Below are positions 9,853 through 21,719 of a DNA stretch of 64,000 nt, in pieces. Within the stretch, counting starts at the first letter, position 1. Each line of letters starts with the position of its first letter. The notes below the pieces were generated by a model. The model worked only from the letters and a program-made list of their open reading frames with translations. It was not told the origin of the DNA and searched no databases. The stretch is from Pistacia vera. Taxonomy: Eukaryota; Streptophyta; Magnoliopsida; Sapindales; Anacardiaceae. Both the position numbers and the translations under genes were made by a program. The stretch lies in assembly GCF_008641045.1 (NCBI RefSeq), contig NW_022196056.1, forward strand, positions 806,001-870,000. Direction: 5' to 3'.

Positions 9853-11180
9853 GTTGGAAATTGAGCACATGTGCTGCATTGGCTGTAGGGACTTATTGTT
9901 TATGTTTGCCTACGGGCTTGTTGTTGGAACCACATAACTGTTATCACGTACGTTCTATTTCTAGAAATATTATTTTAGTATCCGCTTTGGATAATATGGG
10001 GTATCATTTTGAGATATCTAATGGATTGTTGTCCTTTAGTTTGAATGGTATTCTATTTGGAATTGCAAGGTTATATAATGGATTATATGTTCTTGATTTA
10101 AACAATAAAGATATTCTCAATGTTGAAACCAAGAAAGCTAAACATAGCGATCAAAACCAAACATATCTCTGGCATTGTAGATTGTGTCATGTTAATAAGA
10201 CTCGCATTGCAAAACTTCAAAGGGATGGAGTTTTGGCCCCTTTTGACTTCCAGTCATTTGAGGTATGCGAGTCATGCCTTTTAGGCAAGATGACCAAGTC
10301 TCCTTTCACAGGACAAAGTGAAAGGGCTACTGAACTGTTAGGCATCATCCATAGTGATGTATGTGGTCCACTAACAGTTGAAGCCAGAGGTGGATATTCA
10401 TACTTCACCACATTTATTGATGATTTCAATAGATATGGTTATGTCTACCTTATGAGACATAAATCTGGAGCCTTTGATAAATTCAAGGAATTCAGGAATG
10501 AACTACATAATATGTTGGGCAAAAGTATTAAAGCTCTTCGGTCAGATCGAGGAGGTGAATACTTAAGCTCAGGGTTTTCTGAATATCTAAAGGAATGTGG
10601 GATAGTATCACAATTCACTCCTCCGTATACACCCCAACACAATGGAGTGTCTGAAAAGAGGAATTGGACCTTACTTGATATGGTTAGGTCCATGATGAGT
10701 TTTAGTGATTTACCTGCATCGTTTTGGGGTTATGCCCTAGAAACTGCGACTCACATTTTGAACCGTGTGCCGTCAAAGTCTGTAGATAAGATTCCATATG
10801 AGCTATAGAGTGGACAAAAGCCCAGCTTGTCTTATCTAAGGATTTGGGGTTGCGAAGCTTATATTAAGAAATTGACTTCGAACAAGCTGGGCCCAAAATC
10901 CTGTAAATGTATATTTGGGGGGTATCCAAAGAAGACCAAAGGATACTATTTCTACCACCCAGAAGAGCGCAAAATTTTTGTTGCTCGTTCTGGTGTCTTC
11001 CTAGAAAAGGAATTTTTTCTAAGAAGTACTAGTGGGAGAAAAGTAGAACTCGATAAAGTTCTAGAACCACAAAATATACTAGGTGAAGGACGGGATGATG
11101 TGCCACTAAATGTGGTTGAACATCAAGAGGAGGTTACTCTACAACTTGTGGATCAAAGTGAACCACCTCAGGTAGTATAA
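9853..11180 (+). pseudogene. Copia A integrase
   Basis: After the frameshift the frame reads through the rest of protease (LSRNII-like region) into the integrase zinc finger (LWHCRLCHVN, then CESCLLGK) and DDE core: first D in IHSDVCGPL, second D in LRSDRGGEYLS, E in HNGVSEKRNWTLLDMVRS. TAG at 10806-10808 interrupts it; the frame continues with YLRIWGCEAYIKKL to a TAA at 11178-11180. One zinc-finger-region glycine (RLGH in most relatives) is cysteine here. Confidence 0.9.
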
Positions 11181-11204
11181 GAGCTACGTAGATTTGGGAG
11201 AGTA

Positions 11205-12251
11205 CGCCATGAGCCTGAGAGATACAGTTATCTCATGACTCAACGTGGTGACGTATTAGTCTACCAAGACGATGAACCCAGAACCTACGAATACGCTATA
11301 TCAGATCCAGATTCCATTAAATGGCTTGAAGCCATGAAATCTTAGATGGACTCCATGTACCAGCACTAAGTATGATCTCTGGTGGAACCACTTGAAGGGG
11401 TAAAACCCATAAGGTGTAAATGGGTCTTCAAGAAGAAGACTGACATGGATGGCAAGGTGCATACTTATAAAGCATGACTGGTTGCCAAAGGTTTCAAACA
11501 AATTCATGGAATTGACTATGAAGAAACCTTTTCGCCGATTGCCATGATTAAATCTATCCGGATTATGCTTGTGATTGCTGCATATCATGACTATGAGATT
11601 TGGCAAATGGATGTCAAAACAACTTTCTTGAACGAAAACCTTGAACAGGATGTGTATATGACACAACCCAATGGTTTCATTCTTGATGGGCAAGCTAATA
11701 GGGTATGCAAGTTGCAGAGATCCATATATGGACTCAAGCAAGCTTCTAGGAGCTGGAACATTCATTTTGATGAAGCCGTAAAAGAATTCGGTTTTATCAA
11801 GAACGAAGATGAGCCTTGTGTTTACAAGAAAATGAGTGGGAGCACAGTGGCATTGCTAGTGTTGTATGTCGATGACATACTTCTGATAGGGAATGACATA
11901 CCAAACTTGCAGTCGGTAAAGACTTGGTTATCTAAGTCTTTCTCCATGAAGGACTTAGGGGAAGTAGCCTACATCCTTGGAATAAAGATCTATTGTGATA
12001 GATCGCGTAGGTTGCTTGGCCTAAGTCAGAGTACATATATTGACAAAGTACTGAAAAGATTAAGTATGGAAGAATCCAAGAAGGGATTTCTTTCGATGTC
12101 ACATGGTGTTTATCTCTCTAAGGAATTGTGTCCTAGAACACAAGATGAGAGAGATAGGATGAAGAGGATCCTACATGCATCAACAATTGGATCCATTATG
12201 TATGCCATGCTATGTACTCGGATTGATGTCTCATGTGCTTTGAGCACTTGA
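11205..12251 (+). pseudogene. Copia A reverse transcriptase
   Basis: RT is recognisable from the KWVFKKKTDMDGK motif through LVAKGFKQ, IDYEETFSPIA, WQMDVKTTFLN and LQRSIYGLKQASRSW to the catalytic LYVDDILLIGND box. Several stops lie between 11340 and 11480; the piece from 11544 is open to a TGA at 12249-12251. The frame is the same as integrase, so the breaks are point stops. Confidence 0.92.
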
Positions 12252-12287
12252 AGAAGATATCAATCGGATCCAAGTAAGCATCACTAG

Positions 12288-12842
12288 ATGGCTGCCAAGA
12301 ATATTCTTAAATACCTGAAGAGCACTAAGGATATGTTCTTGGTTTATGGAGGGGAAGATGAGCTCATTGTAACAGGATACAGTGATGCTAGTTTCCAAAC
12401 GGACAAAGATGATTATCGATCGCAATCAGGGTTTGTAGTTTGTCTCAATAGGGGTGTAGTGAGATGGAAGAGCTCTAAGCAAAGCACACTCTACAATGGA
12501 GGCTGAGTATATTGCATTGTCATATGCAACCAAGGAGGCAGTTTAGATTAAGAAGTTCGTTACTGAACTTGGTGTGGTTCCCATGATTGTTGATCCTATA
12601 AACTTCTATTGTGACAACAATGGAGCAATTGCTCAAGCCAGGGAACCACGGTCTCATCAGAAGTCCAGACACATACTCAGATGATTCCATCTCATTAGAG
12701 AGATAGTTGGGAGGAAAGATGTGCAGATTAGTAAAGTGCATACTGACGACAATCTCGCAGATCCATTGACAAAGCCTTTATCGCAGCAGAAGTATGAAAG
12801 ACACTTGAGATGATTTGGTATTAAATACATGAATGATTGGCT
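12288..12842 (+). pseudogene. Copia A RNase H and pol C-terminus
   Basis: Contains GYSDASFQTDKDDYRSQSG (first catalytic D), the KSSKQST signature and, after a frameshift near 12500, EAEYIALSYATKEA, FYCDNNGAIA and the LADPLTKPL end motif of copia pol. Several TGA/TAG stops are present. It ends just before the polypurine tract. Confidence 0.87.
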
Positions 12843-12850
12843 ATATGCAA

Positions 12851-12859
12851 GTAGGAGAT
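12851..12859 (+). promoter_or_regulatory. Polypurine tract of copia element A
   Basis: GTAGGAGAT directly precedes the LTR start TGTTAG. It is short and only moderately purine-rich, but position fixes the call. Confidence 0.6.
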
Positions 12860-14643
12860 TGTTAGAATAGATGCCCTAGAGCCAATCAATTATTGTAGAA
12901 TTGACTCTTTGTAATAATGTTCATTGATCAATAAAAGACATTTTATACTACATCTCGTAAATCATAATTGTATGTATTGATATACGTCATTAGAATGGTA
13001 TAATCGTGACGAGGGTATCAAGTGTTTCAAATCTTGATAGTGAGAACCCTATGAGCACATATGGTGGCCATTCTAGAAACGTCTGTAGCCCTAGTATTAT
13101 TCTAAAGTAAGGGCACAGATAATACGGTAAGACTATCATAGTGTTGAACGACCCCGTCAAAAGGCAGTGACTGATCTCACTTGTCAAGGTTGTTTGGTGA
13201 CAACCTGGTGCAACACATGGGTGCTTGCTGTAGGCAAGTTCACTAGACTGACCCACCAGAGGATTCCATATGGATAGTAACCCTAGTGTCTATGGAACAA
13301 ATTCTTTAACGAATGGTGGTGCATGTGATCCTTAGACTTGAGATCACCGGCGCGCCTTGTGCATCGATTGGTGTAGTTTAACGCTAACCTAACGCAGTTT
13401 TATTTAGAGCTGTCAATACGGTGGTGATTGGCTGCATCAAGGAGTGTATCAAGAATATGGTGGATAGACAGTGGATTCATCACTCCTGGGTACGGGAGAA
13501 GTTATCTCACAGCGCAATTCTGTAAATGACAATGACACTAAAACTGTGGCCAGAATGGGATTGATTTGTTGCTCTATCTAGTTTATAATACAGGTCATTG
13601 GTCCAGTAATTGAATACACAATATTGAGAGTAACCGAAGGTTGACACTATTTCTATGCCTCGATCTCGTTGAGATAACGGATGATGAAAGAATTGAATTG
13701 TACGATAACGATGTCGTTGACAGGTAGCTGCTTCGCTGAATCCGAATCTATCAGGTGGCCATGATGCCTTGCTAGGGGCCAATCTTGGTTTGTGTGTAGT
13801 GAGACAATTAATTGGTGTTAATCGCGATACTACACACTACCGGTATGATGAGGAGCCTAATGGTCACACACATAGAAGATAATTTAAGAACCAGTTTAGA
13901 AGAATGGCCTTTTTGTCTTTTTAGGCGAAATGATATTTTGGTAATTTCACAATGCAATTAAATTTGTTGAGGTCGTAGTCTTTATTTAATTTTATATTAA
14001 AATTAAATAAGTGAGATTACGTTTAAATATGTGTTCGCATATATTTAAATAAATTATCATTATTGTTAAATGTTAATATATATATATTAATTGAATTTAA
14101 TTGAGATAATGATAAATTAATATTAAAATATCTTAAAGGGGGTGTTTGGAAACAAGGGGTGTTTGGGTTGGAGCCCAAGCCCATTCGATGATGGAATAGG
14201 GTATAGTGTGCACTATATAAGTGCACACTTTGTGAAATAAATTAATTCACTCATTCAATCAATGAAAGAAAAAATTCCAGTCCCTTAAACACTCTCACGC
14301 CAAATTGTATTTTGCTTGGAATCAAATATACTTGATTTTTCTTCTTGGTTCTTAAAGGCTAAAGAGGACCTAGCAAATCCCTCTTTAGTTCCTCGAGGTT
14401 ATTTTCTTGTGGACTACACCGGTTCGATCCTATACTTGGTTCGATAGCGAAATACGCTCAGAGACAAGTTGGAGGAGCCTCCTAACATGCGTATGATTTC
14501 TTATACTTTAAACTGAAAAATCTATATATTCTTATTTAATATATATATAAACTGTAATTTTGTACCTGGATCTTGGTTCTAAGGAACGATCCATGTTGTA
14601 AATATTTTTGTTTTCCGTTGCGTAACTGGATCGTTTCCTAACA
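12860..14643 (+). repeat. 3' LTR of copia element A
   Basis: TGTTAG at the start and CTAACA at the end form a perfect 6-bp inverted repeat; length 1784 bp. It is the reference for this LTR family, which recurs at 19143-20948 (+, solo), 25359 onward (+, fragment) and 38574-40328 (minus, solo). The TATA dyad lies at 14206-14228. No gene inside. Confidence 0.93.
14206..14228 (+). promoter_or_regulatory. TATA box in inverted repeat, 3' LTR
   Basis: The same GTGTGCACT / ATATA / AGTGCACAC dyad as in the 5' LTR, unchanged although the surrounding LTR sequence has diverged. Confidence 0.6.
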
Positions 14644-15457
14644 GTAATTGCATTTATCATTCCTAACTTTCGGATTATATATGTTAATGGCAATCGGGAG
14701 ATTGGAGAAGTTAGCAAATATCTCGTCAGGATTTTTGTCGTATTTGGATTATTCAAATAGTCCAAGCATCTTTAATTTATGTTACATATATGCTCTCCAT
14801 CTCTTCTTTTTAATTAGTTAATGTCAATTTTCCGCAGTGATATACTAACATAAACATTGTTGATATTTTTAAACGTTAATTAATTATAATTATTCAAAGT
14901 AGAAGTTAAAGTGGCTAAGCTTAACATGTAACTGCGAATAATGAAATATCTGACTTCCTAGTTCAACCGAATTTAAGCTTATAGGACTGCTAGCTCTTTA
15001 TATTAAATCATTTCACACGACAAGTTTTTACAAAATTTAACCATACTTTGCTCTATTGTATTATGCATTAAATATGTTATTAAAGGTAAGTTTTATAGAG
15101 TGAGTTTAATTAAGTTGTCTGTGACAACTGAATTTGGTTCGGGACTGATTAATATTTCAAACTAACATTGTCTTTTCAAAAAGAAAATCGATTGGATCCT
15201 GATGTTGGAATTTCATCTTGTCAAATGAAGGAAATATCTAGCTTGTATAATTATCATAATAAACTATCAATACTTGTGCTTCCTTCAAACTTAACTAGGT
15301 TTAACTCTGCCCACATTTTTCTCTTTTCCTTTAGAATTCCATACTAGTGGGTAGTCATCCTTTTATACAGAGCAAATAACAATATAAACAAAATTAAATG
15401 GGAAAAAAAGGGATAAATATCTTTTTCAAAGAAATAAATTTCCAATTAATTTATGAG

Positions 15458-15491
<34 letters not shown>

Positions 15492-16905
15492 CTCTATAAT
15501 GATACTCTATATAGGAATAACTTCCTTGTAGGCATAAAATTTTTTGGTTCCAACTTAGGCCAATTATAAATAAGAATAAATTTTACATTGTAATAAATTA
15601 TAATTTTTGTAGGTCTTAAGGAACTTGTTTCTACATAGTAATAAATGTCTATATATTACAATATATATATATATATGCTATGTTACAGTAAATGTTTAAG
15701 ATGAAATAAAATATTTCTCTAAAGTTGTTTGGGACAATGATTTATGTTTTAGAGTTGTTTTCACATCTTTGAATTTGTGGGTACGTAATAACTCGCCAAC
15801 ATGGTTCTTCTTGTTGAAGCTAAAATATTTCTAGGTTCTCAAGCATGTTTAGAGCTTCTTGGCATGAAACTTTTTGTATTTCCGTACTATCATCCTTAAG
15901 ATTATCTCATTTCTCTTATTGTCTAATTGCAACAATGATTTCTTTTTCAGTTAAAGTATACACGAGTTGTTGCTCATTTGAATGAATAAGGATACTTTAA
16001 TATCCATTCGGCTAGTGCATACTTTACCGCTATACCACTTGCATTAAGGATAACTAAGTCAAAACAATAATTTTTGTAACAACTCTATTAAGTTATAACT
16101 TCCTCATAGTAATAAAATTGTTTAGTCCCACCATTAATGTATTTATGTATAGAATTGTGTTACAAAAACTTACATGAAATAGCCCCAGCACATCATAATC
16201 CGAGACATTACATAAGGTGGTTACATGATGTGGTGGGACTATCCATAAAATATTGTCAAGTACTGACTCAACAAAAAAATTAAAACCTTAATTTTAAATC
16301 AAATAAACTATTATGTTTAGGCTTTTAGCCACTAAAGAAAATTTTGAAACCATCATCCTATTTTTGCTCTCTCACCTATTTCATGGTCACCGATCTTTGT
16401 CCAGGTCACCGAATTTACAGCAAGTTCATAGTTCATCGTTCATTTATCAAAAAAGCTATCAATAATATCTTCTATCTATTTATTTTCGAGACAAAAGAAA
16501 AAAGCGTTATGAGATTGCCATGATACCCCTAAAATTGCAATTTGAGCCTTGCTTTCTCACTCACATCTTCCAAGCGTTTCCAACTTGACTCCCATGCTTT
16601 TGTTGTATCTCTGTCTACTTTATTTCATCCTCTTGGAATCTAGCCAAGCATTCATCCGTAGATCGGCAACTCCTTAACATCCATAAATTCCTAAATGAAT
16701 ATTTTAATAAAAAAATTGGGATGCTACTCTAACGGTTATTCTGTTTTCATTTATAGAAACATATATTGATTTGTATGGGATATATTCTTTTATAATTTTT
16801 TTTTTAATTAAGAATGTATGGAAAAGGTGAAAAATGAAAACGCATTTGGTATGTTTGTCTAAAAATGTATTTGAAAACGCTAAAAATAAAAATGTGTTTG
16901 ACATA
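14644..16905. other. AT-rich spacer without recognisable genes
   Basis: About 2.3 kb between copia element A and the Tat element. No reading frame with a known family, no LTR boundary and no tRNA is seen. It holds a TA microsatellite and scattered A/T runs. It is probably old intergenic DNA and the original target of both neighbours. Confidence 0.6.
15461..15489. repeat. TA microsatellite
   Basis: An uninterrupted (TA)14 run followed by AT-rich sequence. Confidence 0.95.
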
Positions 16906-16910
16906 TTTGT
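16906..16910. repeat. Target-site duplication, left side of the Tat element
   Basis: TTTGT here matches TTTGT at 36177-36181 exactly on the other side of the element. Confidence 0.85.
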
Positions 16911-17722
16911 TGTTGACAGTAAAATCTACGGTTATGGAATGGGGGGTATGATCCTGTGAGGTTGAGGCCACCAACAATCCGTTGCACCTACACACACAAG
17001 AAAACGAGCATGAAGGGAACGAAAAACACGGGGGTGGTGTTTGTCGTAAGCACTTCGATGCTCGAGTCAGCAAGGCTGAATGAGGTTAATTTAGTGAGTG
17101 TTAGGGAAAGAGAAGGTTACTACAAGTTTAGTTGGAGACTATAATCACAACAGTGATGTAAAGCTCCCCAGAGTGAGAACTATGGGGTTAGAAGGTGTAA
17201 TGTTCAATGCCTTGTGAGAGGGTTGGCCTCTGTTTATATAGCAGTTGTAGGATCTTCAAATCATAGTAGGATCTTCAAATCATAGTAGGACTATGAGTCT
17301 TTGGTGCATGTGGTTTAGTGAATAGGAAAGCCTTTGATTCCTTTGCCTTAATAGGAGAGGGAATCTTGTTCAATCTAAGATTCAGATCCTAGATGAATTA
17401 GGGTAGTGATAGATCTCTTCAAAGGAATCCGGATAGTACCCAACTAGGAAGTGGGCGACCTTGGGTTTAAGTAAACCCTAGGTCCAGTAGGTGATCTTGG
17501 ATCAATGGGCTTGGGCTTAGATGAACTGATGATGAGGCCTAAGCGAATCAGGGCCTTATTAATAGGGCTCAAGTAGTGAGCGATTTGGCAGGTGTAGTGA
17601 GCAGTCCCAATACAAGAATTTTGTTATGGGCCAAATTGGAATTGGGTCGTGGCTCTAAGCTCTATTGAAGGTGTCTTCGTCTTTGAGCCTATTGGAGCCA
17701 AGTGCATTTTTTAGCCCTAACA
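16911..17722 (-). repeat. 3' LTR of the Tat element
   Basis: Matches 35383-36176 over its whole length, including the unusual GGAATGGGGGGTATGATC block near one end. On the + strand it runs TGTTGACAG to CCCTAACA. Since the genes are on the minus strand, this left copy is the 3' LTR. Confidence 0.9.
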
Positions 17723-17740
17723 GATTGCCCCATACTCTCC
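17723..17740 (-). promoter_or_regulatory. Polypurine tract of the Tat element
   Basis: On the minus strand the purine-rich GGAGAGTATGGGGCAATC directly precedes the LTR start TGTTAGGG. Confidence 0.6.
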
Positions 17741-17924
17741 AAGTTAAGGAGTGCTTAGCTTAGAGAGTAGATGTTGCATGAAACTGTGCTCAGTCGTCCT
17801 TCGTGACCAACTAGTTGGTCATGTGAAGGTGCTGCTCCTTAGTTCGAGGAACCAAATAGTATAACTTCCTTTGTAGATAATGCACTTGGTACACCAGATC
17901 TAGTGGTAGGTGTAAACGAAGCAC

Positions 17925-18240
17925 AAACGTGCCCTCACTCAGCATACCTAATCGAGTCAGAAAGTAGAATTGACCATAGAGGCCTCCCTCGGTGCATCAA
18001 ACCGAGTGAGGGGAAGTGGCAAACATTCGTGATGGTGTCCCTACTCGATGCATCGAACCCAGTAAAATGATGTGAGGCATATTCTTTAAAGGTGTCCTCA
18101 CTTGGTGCATCAGACTGAGTGAGAGGATGTGAGGCACATCTTTTGATGGTGTCTTCACTCGATGCATTGAACTATGTGAGAGGATGTGATTTCCTAAAGG
18201 TGTGTCCCACTCGATGCATCGAGTCGAGTGGGATGCATTA
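17925..18240. repeat. Tandem hairpin repeats beside the 3' LTR
   Basis: About five diverged units of roughly 60 bp. Each contains a dyad around GCATC, for example CTCGGTGCATCAAACCGAG near 17989, and several carry the palindrome TCGATGCATCGA or close variants. They lie upstream of the antisense gene on its own strand. Confidence 0.75.
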
Positions 18241-18599
18241 AGGTTATTCTGGTGGAAATGCCTTCAGTTGATCGGTTGGATCCAAGCGAGTCAGTGTATG
18301 CACACTTCCGAGCAAGTGGCTGGTTCACTCGATCGAGCTGATCAAGGGGTGGAAGTTGTGTTCTTCCTTGGCGGCATTTATCATGAGATCAGAGAGTTGA
18401 GGTTGACGAGTCAGTACATTTGATTTTAACTCTATTCGATTGGGCCAACCGAGCAAGTGTTTAGCATCTTCATGGCTTTATGCGTGATGTGGCATCCACG
18501 AACTTTGCATGGGTAATATGAAGCTGAGTTACTCATCTTTTGACAAGTGTACGACCGATATTTCTTTTCTAAGTTTGGGAGAGAAAGTGAATAGTCGCA

Positions 18600-18790
18600 C
18601 TGGTCGATGGCCAATCAGAGGCTGCCACATGTATTCATTGTCATCTTTTGTCAATAGAAATGATGAGTCGACTATTCACCTTCATTCCGTTTCATTTTTC
18701 ATTCTCTTTCCTTGTGTTTTCTTCCTTGTTTCGATTCTTTACGGTGGCGGTGAGGAGATTTTTTAGGATTCCGACCATTTTCACGGTAAA
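18600..18790 (+). promoter_or_regulatory. Candidate promoter and 5' leader of the antisense gene
   Basis: A CCAATCAG box at 18611-18618 is followed within 60-150 bp by a long C/T-rich stretch (18660-18740) typical of plant transcription starts and leaders. A possible splice donor (ACG followed by GTAAAT) lies near 18786. The assignment rests on position upstream of the antisense reading frame; no expression evidence is available. Confidence 0.3.
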
Positions 18791-19142
18791 TACTGCTTCC
18801 TTGTGCTGTTTTTTGTTTCGTTTCGTCTTGTTTTTGTATTCATGGTATTTTTGAAGAGATTTAGGTTCATTTTGGTAGTATTTTTGGGAGAGTTTGAAAA
18901 AAAAGGAGGTGTTGTGTTTGTTTGGTTTGAACGGGGTAGATTTGGTGGTGATTTGATTCTTCAGTTTGGTGTTTAGAAGGTTTTGTGTGTTTAGGATCGA
19001 TTTGGTGTGGTTTGCTTGGTGTTTGATTTGAGATTTGTAGTGAATGAAGGATTTTGATATGCGCTTGAAGGTTTTGGGTTTTCTGGGTTCAGGGTTTAGA
19101 GTCTACAAGAAGTGGTTCCATGATGGGCTTAGATACTCTATC

Positions 19143-20948
19143 TATTGGAGTAGGTGCCCTAGAGCCAATCAATTATTGTGGAATTGACTCTTTGTAATAA
19201 TGTTCATTAATCAATAAAAGGCATTTTATACTATATCGCTTAAATCATTATTATTGCAATATGTATTCATATATGTCCTTAAAATGATAGAACAGTGACA
19301 AGGGTATCAAGTGTTTCAAATCTTGATAGTAAGAACCCTATGAGCACATGTGGTGGCCATTCTAGAAACGTCCGTAGCCCTAATATTATTTTGAAGTAAG
19401 GGCACAAATAATACAGTAAGGCTATTATAGTGTTGAACGACCATGTCGAAAGACAGTGACTGATCTCACTTGTCAAGGTTGTTTGGTGACAACCTGGTGC
19501 AACACATGGGTGCTTGCTGTAGGCGAATACACCGCAGCAAGTTCATTAGACTGACCCACCAGAGGATTCCATATGGATGGTAACCCCAATGTCTATGGAA
19601 TAAATCCTCTAACGAATGGTGGTGCATGTGATCCTTAGACTTGAGATCACCGGAGCGCCTTATGCACTGATTGGTATAGTTTGACACTAGCCTAACGTAG
19701 TTCTATTTAGAGCTGTCAATACAGTGGTGACTGGCTGCATCGAGGAGTGTATCAAGACTATGGTGGATTGACAAAGGATTTATCACTCTCGGGTACGGGA
19801 GAAGTTATCTCACGGCGCAATTCAGTACATGGCAATGACGTTAAAACTGTGGCCACATTAGGATTGAGTTGTTGCTCTATCCAGTTTATAATACGGGTCA
19901 TTGGTTCAGAAACTGAATACATAATATCGAGAGTAACCGAAGGTTGACACTATTTCTATGCCTTCGTCTCATCGAGATAACGTATGATGAAAGGATCGAA
20001 TTGCACGGTAACCATATCGTTGACAGGTAGCTACTTTGCTGAATCTGAATCTATCGAGTGGCCATGATGCCTTGCTAGGAGCTAATCTTGGTCTGTGTAT
20101 TAGTGAGCTGATTAATTGGTGTTAATCACGATACTATACACTGCCGGTATGATGAGGAGTCTATGGGTCATACACATAGAAGATAATTTAAGATCCAAGA
20201 AGAAAGAAAGGTGTTTTCGTCTTTTAAGGCGAAAGGGTATTATAGTAATTTCACAGTACAATTAAATTTGTTGAGATCATAGCCTTTATTTAATTTGTTA
20301 GAAAAATTAAATAAGTGAAATTACGTTTAAATGTGTGTTCGCACATATTTAAATATATTATCATTATTGTTAAATGTTAATATATATTAATTGATTTTAA
20401 TTGAGATAATGATGGAAAATAAAATAAAAAATATCAAATTGGGAGTGTTTGGCAACACGGGGCGTTTGGGTTGGAGCCCAAGCCTATTCCATATGGGATT
20501 AGGGCAACTTGATTAACTATAAAAGGAAAAGTGTGTGTTAATTGTTTTAATGAATTGATTTCCTTTTGAAATTAAAACACACACAAACCCTCTCTTTCTC
20601 TCCCACGGCAGCAACACCTTTTGGCCTAAAATCAATTCAATTTGATTTCCTTTCTTCTTAATCTTAAAGCCAAAGAGGATCTAACAAATCCCTTTTTGGT
20701 TCTTTTGAGATTGTCTTCGTGTGGATTACGTGGGTTCGATCCTACACATGGATCGGTAGCAAAACATTCATTGACAAATTTGGAGGAGCCTCCAATGCGC
20801 GTTTGTTTTCTTTAAACTCAGATTTATTTTTCTGCAGATTTTATTTTAATATGAATTGTAAAATTATACCCTGATCTTGGCTCATGTAAACGATCTCTGT
20901 ATTATATTTGTTTTGTTTCTGCTGCGTATATGGGACCGTTTACTAACA
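19143..20948 (+). repeat. Solo LTR of the copia A family
   Basis: Full-length relative of the LTR at 12860-14643, 1806 bp, with CTATC on both sides (19138-19142 and 20949-20953). No internal copia sequence adjoins it, so the element was lost by LTR-LTR recombination. Its first bases are TATTGG instead of TGTTGG, so the conserved TG terminus is mutated. It splits an exon of the antisense gene. Confidence 0.93.
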
Positions 20949-20953
20949 CTATC

Positions 20954-21262
20954 TTGTATAGGAGGTTCTGAATCACTTTATGATTGCGTTGACTCAAATT
21001 ATGCCAAATTGTTGGAGGTTGTTGATGGCTTTGGAGGTCCAATGCGTGTAGAATTAGGTGATGTTTGGATTGCACGAGTTGTTGTACTCGTATTTCCTGA
21101 AAGAGAGTGACAAGGATAAGGGTAGATACACTATCACTCTCAAGCATGACCGGACTCATCTTGTAATCGACCTTCAGTCGAGTGACAAGAACTGGAAGGA
21201 ACACTTCTTCTTCTTGAGGGGTGAAGCAGTCTTTGGAGAAGGAGGCCAGGGCGAGATCTTGT
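20954..21262 (+). pseudogene. Transposase_28-like domain exon of the antisense gene
   Basis: The relevant frame reads EVLNHFMIALTQIMPNCWRL, then two stops near 21048-21056, then FGLHELLYSYFLKESDK, GRYTITLKHDRTHLVIDLQ, and the aromatic SSDKNWKEHFFFLRGEAVFG block. The L-P-N-x-W-R and K-x-W-K-x-x-F-F-F signatures are characteristic of the plant 'putative gypsy-type transposon' family. The biochemical role of this family is not established. The exon is cut on both sides by solo LTRs. Confidence 0.72.
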
Positions 21263-21719
21263 TGTAACACCTTCTTTTACGTACAAATATACTCAAACAC
21301 ATACATACATAGTATATGAAACATGGTTGGGCCAAAAAAATTTCTTTTATTTATAAAAACAATATTTCTTTACATATACAAAAGTAGTCTACACAAGACT
21401 TATACACAAGGGACAGTGGTGCCTTTTCTCTCTGCTCCGTGACGTCCATCCGACCGCCGTTTACTTATTTCCTACAAAACATGGAAAAACAACGGGGTGA
21501 GCACAAAAAGGCTCGGTAAGTAAATCCTCTACTACTTATCCCCGTAACTTATTCTTGGTTCTTTCCTTACTCTAATCTTACTTTTCTTCATTCTTCATGT
21601 TCTTTTTCTTTTCTTTCTAATTCTTCCTATTCTTTCTACTCTTTCTTTCTTTTCTTTCAGTTCCTTCTATTCTTACTCACCATGATGAACATCATGGTAA
21701 TATGCATGAATGAAATGCA

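Larger units (their letters stand above)
5580..14643 (+). mobile_element. Ty1/copia element A with ~1.78-kb LTRs (possibly Angela-like)
   Basis: Partial 5' LTR, tRNA-Met primer site, gag, protease, integrase, RT, RNase H, polypurine tract and complete 3' LTR follow in copia order. The long LTRs and the RT passage MEESKKGF suggest the Angela lineage, but that is a guess. The 5' LTR lacks about its first 234 bp because the chromovirus inserted there. The coding region carries many stops and at least two frameshifts. Confidence 0.92.

Noticed and set aside
13106..14640. Frames within copia LTRs that recur at several positions
   Set aside because: They recur because the LTR recurs; frames are not conserved between copies.
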